Assembly: GCA_030706685.1 (NCBI GenBank) | Contig: JAUZOA010000043.1 | Location: forward strand, 1-41,276 | Direction: 5' to 3' | DNA length: 41,276 bases | Source of the DNA: Bacteroidota bacterium | GTDB taxonomy: Bacteria > Bacteroidota > Bacteroidia > Chitinophagales > Chitinophagaceae | Shown: in pieces, positions 32,617 to 41,060 of the stretch | Position numbering within the stretch: the first letter of the stretch is position 1 | Layout of the letters: the number at the start of each line of letters is the position of its first letter | Position numbers and translations under genes: made by a program | The notes under the pieces: generated by a model | The model's input: the letters and a program-made list of their open reading frames with translations, nothing else | The model's database searches: none | Told to the model about the DNA's origin: nothing

Positions 32617-34137
32617 GTGAGAAGAAAAAAGAAAAACATAGTATTGGAAAAGCTGCTAATCGAGGATTATGCAGCCGAAGGAAGGTCACTGGCCCGGTGG
32701 CAGGGAAAGGTCGTATTCGTCGAAAGAACGGTTCCCGGGGATGTGGTGGATGTTTTTTTGTATAAAAATAAAAAAGACTGGGCCGAAGGCTACCCGCTTA
32801 CCTTTCATCAATTATCACCTGTAAGGGTTACCCCTTTTTGTAAGCACTTTGGCGATTGCGGCGGTTGCCAGTGGCAAATGGTGCCTTATGAGCAGCAACT
32901 ACAGTTCAAGCAAAAACAGGTGCAGGATGCTCTGCACCGTATTGGTAAGATTCCGCTCCCGGAACTGCTTCCCATCATAGGCGGCAGGAACGATCGCTAT
33001 TATCGTAACAAACTGGAATATACATTCGGTACCTACCGGTATGTTCCTGAAACTGAATTCAAAAAAGCCCCCCTAAATTCCCCCAAAGGGGGGACTTCCG
33101 GAGCCTCGGATAAGGCAGAATCCTTCGAATTATTGGAGTCTTCTGAAACCTCCTCCTTTGCAGGAGGTTTGGAGGAGGCCCGTGGGGCTGTCGGTTTTCA
33201 CGCCAAAGGACTTTTCGACAAAGTGGTCGATATCAAGCATTGTTATCTGCAGCCTGAACCATCTAACCAGATACGGGAAACTATCCGGGAATATGCGCTT
33301 GCCCATGGTTTGTCGTTTTATGATGTACGCCATCATACAGGGTTCCTGAGAAATGTACAATTAAGGATTTGTACCACGGGTGAAGTAATGGTGAATGTTA
33401 TCGTGGCGGAAGATGATACTAAAAAGACAGCACAATTGTTAGAGCACCTAAAGCAAACGGTACCTTCCATTACCGCTTTGCTTTATACTCTGAACACGAA
33501 AAAAAACGACAGCCTCTACGATCTGGAACCGGTTTTATATTCCGGCAAAAATTATGTTATTGAAAAACTGTCTCCTGGTCCCGGCGAAGAAGATTTTCAA
33601 TTCAAGATCGGGCCGAAATCTTTTTTTCAAACCAATACATACCAGGGAGAGCAATTGTATAAAATAGCCAGGGATTTTGCAGAACTTACCGGCAATGAAA
33701 TTGTATATGATCTTTATTGCGGTACAGGCAGCATTGGCATTTTTGTGAGTAAAAAAGCGAGGAAGGTTATTGGTGTGGAAATGATAGAAGCGGCGATCGG
33801 GGACGCCAGGGAAAATGCGGCTATGAATAACCTGCACACCGCCGAATTTTATGCCGGTGATGTGATTGATATATGCAATAATGAATTCTTTGCCGTACAC
33901 GGTCGGCCAGACGTGATCATTACTGATCCGCCAAGAGCCGGAATGCATGAAAAACTGGTGAGAAAGATATTGGAAATAGCCGCACCGGTGATAGTGTATG
34001 TAAGCTGCAACCCTGCGACACAGGCCCGTGACCTGAACTGGCTCGGTGAGAAATATGCCGTCACAAAAATTCAGCCGGTGGATATGTTTCCCCATACATT
34101 GCACATTGAAAATGTAGTGCAGTTGAAATTGAAATAA
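32617..34137 (+). CDS. rlmD: 23S rRNA (uracil-C5)-methyltransferase RlmD-type, with palindromic insertion
   Basis: A 506-residue TrmA/RlmD-family RNA m5U methyltransferase. It has an N-terminal TRAM domain (about 5-60), a 4Fe-4S cluster with Cys75, Cys81, Cys84 and Cys209 (CKHFGDCGGC; DIKHCYLQ), a SAM site VYDLYCGTGSIGIFVS, the DPPRAG motif, and nucleophile Cys464 in VSCNPATQARDL. RlmD (23S U1939) is the most likely target; RlmC-like specificity cannot be excluded. Residues about 149-189 are an insertion in the family's central domain, encoded by two GC-rich palindromes (33065-33097 and 33146-33178) and the stretch between. The start is GTG 32617, four bases after a TAnnTTTG box. Confidence 0.92.
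   Translation: MRRKKKNIVLEKLLIEDYAAEGRSLARWQGKVVFVERTVPGDVVDVFLYKNKKDWAEGYPLTFHQLSPVRVTPFCKHFGDCGGCQWQMVPYEQQLQFKQKQVQDALHRIGKIPLPELLPIIGGRNDRYYRNKLEYTFGTYRYVPETEFKKAPLNSPKGGTSGASDKAESFELLESSETSSFAGGLEEARGAVGFHAKGLFDKVVDIKHCYLQPEPSNQIRETIREYALAHGLSFYDVRHHTGFLRNVQLRICTTGEVMVNVIVAEDDTKKTAQLLEHLKQTVPSITALLYTLNTKKNDSLYDLEPVLYSGKNYVIEKLSPGPGEEDFQFKIGPKSFFQTNTYQGEQLYKIARDFAELTGNEIVYDLYCGTGSIGIFVSKKARKVIGVEMIEAAIGDARENAAMNNLHTAEFYAGDVIDICNNEFFAVHGRPDVIITDPPRAGMHEKLVRKILEIAAPVIVYVSCNPATQARDLNWLGEKYAVTKIQPVDMFPHTLHIENVVQLKLK
33065..33097. repeat. CCCCC-palindromic element inside rlmD, first half
   Basis: Nested inverted repeats: CCCCC(AAA)GGGGG in the centre-right and outer AAGCCCCCC / GGGGGGACTT. 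It is read in-frame as KAPLNSPKGGTS. Its composition contrasts sharply with the flanking coding sequence. Confidence 0.7.
33146..33178. repeat. AAACCTCCT-AGGAGGTTT palindromic element inside rlmD, second half
   Basis: A perfect 9-bp inverted repeat (33146-33154 and 33162-33170) followed by GGAGGAGG. It is read in-frame as ETSSFAGGLEEA. With 33065-33097 it brackets a 48-base spacer. Confidence 0.7.
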
Positions 34138-34191
34138 TGTCTTAACAAAAGTTATAATTCCTCCGGTTATATTAGTTTATATCATAACGGT

Positions 34192-34199
34192 TAAATTTG
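34192..34199 (+). promoter_or_regulatory. TAnnTTTG box abutting the first rhomboid gene
   Basis: TAAATTTG is separated from the ATG at 34204 by CAAA. No TTG is found at the usual spacing. Suggests a leaderless message. Confidence 0.5.
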
Positions 34200-34203
34200 C
34201 AAA

Positions 34204-34908
34204 ATGAGCATTTACCAGTATCAGCGTCCGCAATTGTTTCCACCTGTGGTAAAAAACCTGCTTATTATAAATGGGTTGGTTTTTGTGGCGCAAGTAACTT
34301 TTGGCAGCAGCCACCCTTACACGATTGAAAACCTTTTCGCGCTGCACGATGTACATTCTGTTTTTTTTCAGCCTTTCCAGCTTATTACTTATATGTTCCT
34401 GCATGGAAGCTTTGATCATATATTTGGGAATATGCTGGCCGTATGGGTTTTTGGAGGCATGCTTGAAAATTACTGGGGTGGGAAAAAATTCTTAACGTAC
34501 TACCTGGTAACCGGCGTGGGCGCTGGTTTGTTACACCTGGGCGTTTTGTATCTCGAAATGAATCCCATCATGGAAATTTTCAGGACCATTCCCGAAGAAG
34601 AACAATTAAACCTCCTGAGATCGCCCCAATTTAAAATAAACGTTCCTACTTTGGGAGCGTCTGGCGCCGTCTTCGGCTGCCTGGCCGGGGCCGGCATCTT
34701 ATTTCCCAATGATATTATACGTATTAATTTTATATTCCCCGTAAAGATCAAATGGTTGGTTATTGTATATACCGGTATTGAGCTTTTACTGGCGATTCGG
34801 AATTCAGCCGGTGATGCAGTAGCTCATTTTGCCCATCTTGGGGGAGCTATTACAGGGCTTATTCTTCTTTTTATCTGGAACAAAACCAAGCGTAAAACGT
34901 TGTATTGA
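34204..34908 (+). CDS. Rhomboid family intramembrane serine protease
   Basis: A 234-residue six-helix inner-membrane protease. The family HGSFDHIFGNMLAVWVFGG loop is present, with catalytic Ser153 in LGASGAVFG (GxSG) and His211 in AHFAHLGGAITG. All expected active-site residues are present, so it should be active. Substrates are unknown. A second rhomboid follows 97 bases downstream and an EEP-family gene after that; I have the impression this trio is conserved in Bacteroidota, but cannot check it here. Confidence 0.94.
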   Translation: MSIYQYQRPQLFPPVVKNLLIINGLVFVAQVTFGSSHPYTIENLFALHDVHSVFFQPFQLITYMFLHGSFDHIFGNMLAVWVFGGMLENYWGGKKFLTYYLVTGVGAGLLHLGVLYLEMNPIMEIFRTIPEEEQLNLLRSPQFKINVPTLGASGAVFGCLAGAGILFPNDIIRINFIFPVKIKWLVIVYTGIELLLAIRNSAGDAVAHFAHLGGAITGLILLFIWNKTKRKTLY

Positions 34909-35005
34909 GGGATGAAAAACAGGCAATACAAGGAAAATTATAATCAGGTATGTTCTTTTTAAACTCCTTTTTTCTTTCATGCTTTTAGTATAACGAACAG
35001 AATCT

Positions 35006-35932
35006 ATGGCCTACCGGGAAAAAGAATATAAGCGGCGTTTATTAACAGGGCAGGACAATAATGCACTGATCATACTTATTGCCATCCACCTCGTCGTATT
35101 CGTTATCTTCTTCTTTATAAAAACGATGATGAACCTGCAGCATGAAAAAGAGCAGGAGCTGACACAGGTATTTAACGAAAGAATATTGAGTTGGGCTGTT
35201 CTACCGGCAAGTATTCATAAGATCGGATCAAGACCCTGGACCATTCTTACGTATATGTTTACGCACGATGGTTTTTGGAACCTGCTGACCAATATGCTTT
35301 GGTTGTGGGGGTTTGGCCGCATTCTGCAGGACCTTACAGGTAACCGTAAAATATTCCCGGTCTTTTTGTATGGAGCACTGGCCGGGGCCATCGCATTCGT
35401 TCTTACTTATAATCTTTTGGATTCGCTGAGAGATCAATTGCCTGTGGCATTCCTGCCAGGTGCATCCGCCGGTGTAATGGCTATAGCGATAGCTACCACG
35501 GCTGTAGCACCCGGTTATCGTCTCTTTCCTATGCTCAATGGGGGCATACCACTATGGATACTTACAGCGATCTATGTCATTATTGACCTGTCCGCAATCC
35601 CGGGCAGGAATCCCGCTTTCTATGCCGCTCATCTTGCGGGAGGATTCACCGGTTTTTTATTTATGTATTCTTACCGGCGGGGACACGACTGGGGCAACTG
35701 GATTAATAATTTTTTTGACTGGGTCACTAATCTTTTTAATCCTGACAAACCCCGTAAAGGAAAAGATATCAAACAGGAACTATTCTACCGTTCGCCGGGC
35801 CAGCCTTATAAAAAAACACCCAATGTAACGGAGCAACGGATTGATGAGATCTTGGATAAGATCAGTCAAAAAGGATTTAACTCCCTCAGTGAAGAAGAAA
35901 AGGATCTGCTAAAACGGGCCAGCCAGAAATAG
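35006..35932 (+). CDS. Second rhomboid protease with DUF6576-like cytoplasmic tail
   Basis: A 308-residue membrane protein. A short basic N-terminus (YREKEYKRRLLTG) precedes the first helix (about 20-37). The rhomboid core has FTHDGFWNLLTNMLWLWGFG, Ser154 in PGASAGVMA and His209 in AAHLAGGFTG. The motif is GASA rather than the standard GxSG: the final Gly is Ala, but Ser and His are intact. After the last helix, about 80 polar residues end with RIDEILDKISQKGFNSLSEEE, a short helical module that resembles DUF6576 at the C-termini of Bacteroidota rhomboids. It is probably a paralogue with a different substrate range from the upstream rhomboid. Confidence 0.9.
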   Translation: MAYREKEYKRRLLTGQDNNALIILIAIHLVVFVIFFFIKTMMNLQHEKEQELTQVFNERILSWAVLPASIHKIGSRPWTILTYMFTHDGFWNLLTNMLWLWGFGRILQDLTGNRKIFPVFLYGALAGAIAFVLTYNLLDSLRDQLPVAFLPGASAGVMAIAIATTAVAPGYRLFPMLNGGIPLWILTAIYVIIDLSAIPGRNPAFYAAHLAGGFTGFLFMYSYRRGHDWGNWINNFFDWVTNLFNPDKPRKGKDIKQELFYRSPGQPYKKTPNVTEQRIDEILDKISQKGFNSLSEEEKDLLKRASQK

Positions 35933-36147
35933 AACACTGATGACAGGGTCAAAATAATTTTTACGGATTTTTGCTCACAACAGTAAACTTAATAATCGGT
36001 TTGTATTATCTGTGAAATCGTATGAAAACACTTGCGGTGCAAAAAAGAAAAATCAATATTTATCCGCCCAATCCTTGTTCCAATCAACACTTCTATCCAA
36101 AAGGACTACATATTGGGTTAATTCGGTCTAATTAATGAAATTCGTGT

Positions 36148-37269
36148 ATGGCTACAAGGATCCGCCTTCTTACCAAACGATTTCTTATTTTACTCAATGC
36201 AGGGATCGTATTCTTTTTTTTACTGGCCTGCCTGGCTCCTTATCTCAATCCTCAAAGATGGTGGTTCATCTCTTTCCTGGGCATCGGATTCCCTTTTTTA
36301 TTGATAGCGGTGATCCTGTTTATGGGGTGGTGGCTGTTTATAAAAAGAAAATTCGCTTTCATATCCGCAATCGCGCTGTTGCTTGGTATTAAAAGTATCA
36401 GCGTTCTCTTTGCTTTTCATATTCCCCAACGCTTTGACTATAAAAAGAAACCCGGCTCTATCCGGGTCGCCAGCTGGAACGTGGCAAGGTTTATCGAAAT
36501 GAAACGAAATAATAATAAAGGAAGCCAGATCCGGCTGAAGATGATGGAACTGATAGGGCAACAGGATGCCGATATATTTTGCATGCAGGAATTTTTTCAT
36601 TCATTGGATTCGGCCTGGTACCCGAATCTCGATTATATCCGCAATAAATTTAATTATCCCTATTACTATTATTCCCACGACAATGATGGCGATAAACATT
36701 TTATTGGTAATGTAATTTTTTCCCGTTATCCTATCATTGACAGTGGCATGATACGTTACCCGAGGCCTGCCTTACCCGAATCGCTGATGCATGCTGACAT
36801 AAAAGTGAATGATGATACGATCCGGGTCTATACTACTCACCTGCAATCACTGCAGTTCCAGAAAAGCGATTATGAAAAAATAGAAAAGATAGAAGAGGCC
36901 GATAAAGACCTGGTTTCTGATTCAAAAACAATTTTTTCCAAACTCAGAATGGGTATCGCCTATCGGAAAATCCAGACAGGGATTGTAAGGCAGTTGCTGG
37001 ACGACAGCCCCTATCCCTATTTATTTTGCGGCGACCTGAACGATGTACCTAATTCCTATACTTATTTTACGATCAAAGGAAACCTGCAGGATGCTTTCCT
37101 GAAAAAGGGATTTGGCGTTGGCAGAACTTTCTCTGCGTTGTCCCCCACTCTTCGTATAGATTACATATTCGCGGATAAAAATTTCAGGATCGAACAGTTC
37201 AACCGGATCGTAAAAAATTATTCTGACCATTACATGATCCTTTCGGATATACACCTGGAAAAACCATAG
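36148..37269 (+). CDS. Membrane-anchored endonuclease/exonuclease/phosphatase family protein
   Basis: A 373-residue protein with three hydrophobic helices at the N-terminus (about 10-32, 38-62 and 68-90), then an EEP domain (about 105-370). Catalytic landmarks are RVASWNVARF (metal-binding Asn), CMQEFF (metal-binding Glu), CGDLNDVPNS (Asp and Asn), RIDYIFADKNF and the terminal YSDHYMILSDI (Asp-His). The domain therefore looks active and would face the periplasm or the cytoplasmic membrane surface. The substrate might be a phosphodiester lipid or nucleic acid. It lies 215 bases after the second rhomboid; that gap shows no clear promoter or structure. Confidence 0.9.
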   Translation: MATRIRLLTKRFLILLNAGIVFFFLLACLAPYLNPQRWWFISFLGIGFPFLLIAVILFMGWWLFIKRKFAFISAIALLLGIKSISVLFAFHIPQRFDYKKKPGSIRVASWNVARFIEMKRNNNKGSQIRLKMMELIGQQDADIFCMQEFFHSLDSAWYPNLDYIRNKFNYPYYYYSHDNDGDKHFIGNVIFSRYPIIDSGMIRYPRPALPESLMHADIKVNDDTIRVYTTHLQSLQFQKSDYEKIEKIEEADKDLVSDSKTIFSKLRMGIAYRKIQTGIVRQLLDDSPYPYLFCGDLNDVPNSYTYFTIKGNLQDAFLKKGFGVGRTFSALSPTLRIDYIFADKNFRIEQFNRIVKNYSDHYMILSDIHLEKP

Positions 37270-37270
37270 T

Positions 37271-37367
37271 CTTTCCAACGGAAAGGGTTTCTCACAAAGA
37301 TGCTAAGATCACAAAGTATTTATGTTCAGTTGAAATTACTTTGTGTGCTTTGTGTCTTAGTGGGAAA
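37271..37367. repeat. CACAAAG-word inverted repeat after the EEP gene
   Basis: A small hairpin CTTTCC-AAC-GGAAAG (37271-37285) is followed by TTTCTCACAAAG...CACAAAGTA (37288-37318) and its inverted partner TACTTTGTG...CTTAGTGGGAAA (37337-37367). It fills the gap before cysS and probably ends the upstream transcript. Confidence 0.7.
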
Positions 37368-37430
37368 TAAACATTCCGGCTATGATAATCTTTGGACGGA
37401 ATTAATTGCTTTACCAGCCCGGAGAAATGT

Positions 37431-37438
37431 TATTTTTG
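37431..37438 (+). promoter_or_regulatory. TAnnTTTG box of cysS
   Basis: TATTTTTG ends 9 bases before the ATG at 37448. A TTG at 37406-37408 lies 22 bases upstream. It supports ATG 37448 over the upstream ATG at 37406, which precedes the box. Confidence 0.55.
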
Positions 37439-37447
37439 CCACATTGT

Positions 37448-38947
37448 ATGAGCGATCTGAAAGTTTATAATTCCCTGACACGAACAAAAGAAGTTTTTAT
37501 ACCCCTTATTCCGGGACATGTGGGCATGTACGTATGCGGACCCACCGTTTACAGTGATGTGCACCTGGGAAACTGCCGTACTTTTATTTCTTTTGATATC
37601 ATTTATCGTTACCTCCGGTACCTGGGATATAAGGTGAGGTATGTGAGAAATATTACCGATGCCGGTCATTTAGAAGGCGACAGGGATGAAGGGGATGATA
37701 AGTTTTCAAAAAAAGCGCGGTTGGAACAACTGGAACCCATGGAAATTGTACAAAAGTATACTCTGGGTTTTCATAAAGTAATGCAGCTGTTCAATACGCT
37801 GCCGCCTACTATTGAGCCCACTGCTACCGGTCATATTACGGAACAAATCAGGATGACGCAACAAATTATTGACAATGGGTATGGCTATGTGGTGAATGGC
37901 ACGGTCTATTTTGACGTAGAAAAATATAATAAAGAAAAACCTTATGGCATACTTACCAACCGGAAACTGGAAGACCTGCTGGAAGGAACAAGGGAATTGG
38001 GAGGGCAGGATGAAAAAAGGGGGCGGCTCGATTTTGCTCTTTGGATAAAAGCGGGCCCTGAACACCTGATGCAATGGCCATCACCGTGGGGCATGGGTTT
38101 TCCGGGCTGGCATATTGAATGTTCAGCAATGAGTGAAAAATACCTGGGCAAACAATTCGATATACATGGCGGAGGTATGGATCTGGCGGCTACACATCAT
38201 ACTAACGAAATCGCGCAATCGGAGGCCTGTTATCATACTTCGCCGGTACGATATTGGCTGCATACCAATATGCTTACAGTAAACGGTGTGCGGATGAGTA
38301 AAAGCGCCGGCAACGGATTTTTACCGGAAGAATTATTCAGTGGCTCGCACCGGTTGCTGGAAAAAGCGTATTCGCCAATGAATGTCCGGTTTTTTATGCT
38401 GCAAACACATTATCGCAGCACATTGGATTTTAGTAATGAAGCTTTACAGGCTGCTGAAAAAGGTTTGAAAAGATTGTGGGAGGCTTATGAGTTGTTGGTT
38501 GGATTCAAATGGACGGAGCCTGCTCACGGGAAGAGCATTGATAAGGAGCTTGATGCGAGGGTGCGAAAGTTAGTGAACGAATTTGATGAAAACATGAATG
38601 ATGATTTTAATACGGCAAAAGTATTGGCCAGCATGTTTGAACTGGTGCCGGTCATCAATTCTATTAAAGATAAGACTATCACAGTATCAAACTTGTCAAA
38701 AGAAACACTGGAGCTATTGCAGGCCAAATTTAAAAGTTACCTGGAAGATGTATTTGGCTTAAAATCAGTGAATGAAACTGATAATAACAAGCTGCAGGGG
38801 GTGATGCAGTTGTTAATTGATATCCGTAAAGAAGCCAAAAGCAAAAAAGATTTTGTTACCTCCGATAAGATCAGGAACCAGCTTTCTAAACTTGGTATCA
38901 TGGTCAAGGATGAAAAAGACGGGAGTATTAATTGGACGATAGAATAA
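37448..38947 (+). CDS. cysS: Cysteine--tRNA ligase
   Basis: A class I aminoacyl-tRNA synthetase of 499 residues from ATG 37448 (MSDLKVYNSLTRTKEVF). The upstream ATG at 37406 adds 14 residues with no family match and would contain the promoter box. Motifs: Cys30 in YVCGPTVYSDVHLGN (zinc ligand and HIGH motif HLGN 39-42), WHIECSAM, HHTNEIAQSEACY (zinc-ligand region), RMSKSAGN (KMSKS), and a C-terminal helical anticodon-binding domain. Length and order are normal. It is the only aminoacyl-tRNA synthetase in the window. Confidence 0.97.
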   Translation: MSDLKVYNSLTRTKEVFIPLIPGHVGMYVCGPTVYSDVHLGNCRTFISFDIIYRYLRYLGYKVRYVRNITDAGHLEGDRDEGDDKFSKKARLEQLEPMEIVQKYTLGFHKVMQLFNTLPPTIEPTATGHITEQIRMTQQIIDNGYGYVVNGTVYFDVEKYNKEKPYGILTNRKLEDLLEGTRELGGQDEKRGRLDFALWIKAGPEHLMQWPSPWGMGFPGWHIECSAMSEKYLGKQFDIHGGGMDLAATHHTNEIAQSEACYHTSPVRYWLHTNMLTVNGVRMSKSAGNGFLPEELFSGSHRLLEKAYSPMNVRFFMLQTHYRSTLDFSNEALQAAEKGLKRLWEAYELLVGFKWTEPAHGKSIDKELDARVRKLVNEFDENMNDDFNTAKVLASMFELVPVINSIKDKTITVSNLSKETLELLQAKFKSYLEDVFGLKSVNETDNNKLQGVMQLLIDIRKEAKSKKDFVTSDKIRNQLSKLGIMVKDEKDGSINWTIE

Positions 38948-38949
38948 GC

Positions 38950-39001
38950 CGGATTATTAATTATCCGGAGCCAGTTCAATACGGGGGAATAATTAATAAT
39001 C
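38950..39001. repeat. ATTATTAAT-word inverted repeat between cysS and the amidohydrolase
   Basis: GATTATTAATTAT (38952-38964) and ATAATTAATAATC (38989-39001) are perfect 13-bp inverted partners. The left part is also inside a CCGGAT/ATCCGG hairpin. It fills most of the 73-base gap between co-directional genes. Confidence 0.75.
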
Positions 39002-39020
39002 AATAATAAATAATCTGCTC

Positions 39021-40598
39021 ATGCGATCTCTTCTGTTGCTTGTTCTGTTTATTTTCCCTCTTCTCGTTTTTTCACAGATCAAAAAAGCACCTGAGCATAA
39101 TGACGGTGAAGGCCCCTGGCCGCAATTGATCATTCGCGGAGTTATATTGATCAACGGAACCGGCGCTCCTCCCATTGGCCCGGTTGATATAGTCGTGGAG
39201 AAGAATCGTATCAAAGAAATAAGTGTTGTCGGCTCTCCGGGTGCTGCTGTTGATATTTCCCGGCGGCCTAAATTGGCAGAAGGAGGCAAAGAGCTGAATT
39301 GTGAAGGAATGTACCTGTTGCCGGGTTTTATAGATATGCATGGCCATATTGGAGGTGATCAGCAGGGTACGCCGGCTGAGTATGTATTTAAATTGTGGAT
39401 GGCGCATGGTATTACCACCGTCCGGGATCCCGGATCAATGAACGGATTGGATTGGACATTGGATGAAAAAAGGCTGAGTGCTACTAATAAAATTACCGCG
39501 CCGCGTCTTTTTGCCTATACGGTTTTTGGGCAAGGAAATAAAGATGCGATCACGACTCCGGAGCAGGCAATAACCTGGGTAAGAGACAATGCTAAAAGGG
39601 GGGCCGATGGCATAAAATTTTTCGGTGCGCCACCGGAAATTATGAAAGCGGCCCTGGAAGAAAATAAAAAACTGGGTTTACGTTCGGCTTGTCATCACGC
39701 ACAGATGGATGTAGCAAGATGGAATGTATTGAACAGCGCAAGGGCCGGGCTGACAAGTATGGAACATTGGTATGGCTTGCCCGAAGCTTTGTTCACTGAT
39801 AAAACGATACAGAATTACCCGCTCAATTATAATTATGCTAATGAGCAGGATCGTTTTGAAGAAGCAGGCAAATTATGGAAACAGGCGGCGCCACCCTTCA
39901 GTGACCACTGGAATAAAGTAATGAATGAACTGATCTCTCTTGATTTCACGATTGACCCCACCTTTGAAATTTACGAAGCCAATCGCGACCTGATGCGGGC
40001 CAGGAGAGCCGAATGGCATGAAGATTACACATTGCCTTCATTATGGAACTTCTATGAACCGAGTCGTATATCGCATGGTTCTTACTGGCATAGCTGGGGA
40101 ACTGAACAGGAGATTTCCTGGAAGGAGAATTACCGGTTATGGATGACTTTTGTGAACGAATACAAGAATCGCGGAGGCAGGGTAACGGTTGGAACGGATG
40201 CGGGTTATATTTATGAGCTGTATGGCTTTTCCTATGTGAGGGAATTGGAATTGCTGCGGGAAGCAGGTTTTCACCCCCTCGAAGTAATACGTTCCGCTAC
40301 CTTATATGGAGCGCAGGCATTGGGTATGGACAAAGAGATCGGGAGCGTTGAAGCAGGAAAGCTGGCCGATTTTGTTATTGTGGATGCCAACCCCCTCGAA
40401 AACCTGCAAGTGTTGTATGGTACGGGTGCTGTTACATTGAATGAAAAGAATGAAGTAGTGAGAAAAGGAGGCGTCAAATACACAATCAAGGACGGGATAG
40501 TCTATGACGCGAAAAAACTATTGGCGGATGTGAAAAAAATGGTGGATGAAGAAAAAGCGAAGACAGGATTTAAGATTGTGCAACCGGGGATGAAATAG
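39021..40598 (+). CDS. Exported amidohydrolase family protein
   Basis: A 525-residue metal-dependent hydrolase with signal peptide (MRSLLLLVLFIFPLLVFSQ). The amidohydrolase core has the metal-binding HxH at 107/109 (FIDMHGHIGG), a lysine in RGADGIKFFGAP that could be carbamylated, further metal His in SACHHAQMD and MEHWYG, and Asp in VTVGTDAGY. The C-terminus shows the typical small beta-sandwich (GSVEAGKLADFVIVDANPL). Related exported imidazolonepropionase-like or prolidase-like enzymes act on dipeptides or cyclic amides; the substrate here is unknown. A long insertion (about 255-355, aromatic rich) lies between the His and Asp motifs. Confidence 0.88.
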   Translation: MRSLLLLVLFIFPLLVFSQIKKAPEHNDGEGPWPQLIIRGVILINGTGAPPIGPVDIVVEKNRIKEISVVGSPGAAVDISRRPKLAEGGKELNCEGMYLLPGFIDMHGHIGGDQQGTPAEYVFKLWMAHGITTVRDPGSMNGLDWTLDEKRLSATNKITAPRLFAYTVFGQGNKDAITTPEQAITWVRDNAKRGADGIKFFGAPPEIMKAALEENKKLGLRSACHHAQMDVARWNVLNSARAGLTSMEHWYGLPEALFTDKTIQNYPLNYNYANEQDRFEEAGKLWKQAAPPFSDHWNKVMNELISLDFTIDPTFEIYEANRDLMRARRAEWHEDYTLPSLWNFYEPSRISHGSYWHSWGTEQEISWKENYRLWMTFVNEYKNRGGRVTVGTDAGYIYELYGFSYVRELELLREAGFHPLEVIRSATLYGAQALGMDKEIGSVEAGKLADFVIVDANPLENLQVLYGTGAVTLNEKNEVVRKGGVKYTIKDGIVYDAKKLLADVKKMVDEEKAKTGFKIVQPGMK

Positions 40599-41060
40599 AG
40601 AATGATCAGTTGTCAGCGGTGAGTTGAGAGTAACCAGTAGCGTATATAAGTAATTTTCGAGATCAGTATCATTAAGTGTAAAACTCAGTATTTAATCGGA
40701 CAAATAGCGTCAGTTGAAAAGGGGTGCCGGCGTCTTAGTGCAGCGGTATCATTGCCCTTGCCTATCGTGAAGCAAGCAGGAATTTTTCCTGTGTTTCCTC
40801 CCGTGCAGTCCATCCCTGCTTTTAGGTCGCTTTAGCTACTATTGTTTTGCCTTCCCACTTGCGAAATACGGCTGTCTGCCGGGAGCCCTTTTGAATTTAT
40901 CCGCTATGCTACTATGGTTGGCATGTGCTGTCCAATAATTTTTCATATGTCAAAGAGCTGAAGCCATCCTATGATATCCTTTATTCCATTGTGTCGCTGC
41001 CAGGGAGAGGGTTTCCGGGTTCGCTCTTCCCGGTAATCCTGGGCGAAAACTCCCTTAGCG
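40599..41060. other. Gene-free region with small hairpins
   Basis: I find no convincing reading frame here. Visible structures are two adjacent hairpins at 40757-40791 (CTTGC/GCAAG, then CAGGAA-TTT-TTCCTG) and a nested inverted repeat at 41000-41042 (outer CCAGG/CCTGG, inner CCGGG/CCCGG). The first 20 bases after the amidohydrolase repeat a GTGAGTTGAGAG word. The sequence could be a structured RNA, a leader, or the edge of a repeated element continuing beyond the window. Confidence 0.4.

Noticed and set aside
32520-32765. Plus-strand frame starting in the repeat before rlmD
   Set aside because: It overlaps the rlmD start in another frame and is mostly repeat-derived; the conserved TRAM domain begins from GTG 32617.
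40728-40776. tRNA-like D-arm sequence (GTGCAGCGGTATCATTGC) after the amidohydrolase
   Set aside because: No acceptor stem, T arm or 7-base anticodon loop can be formed with the surrounding bases.
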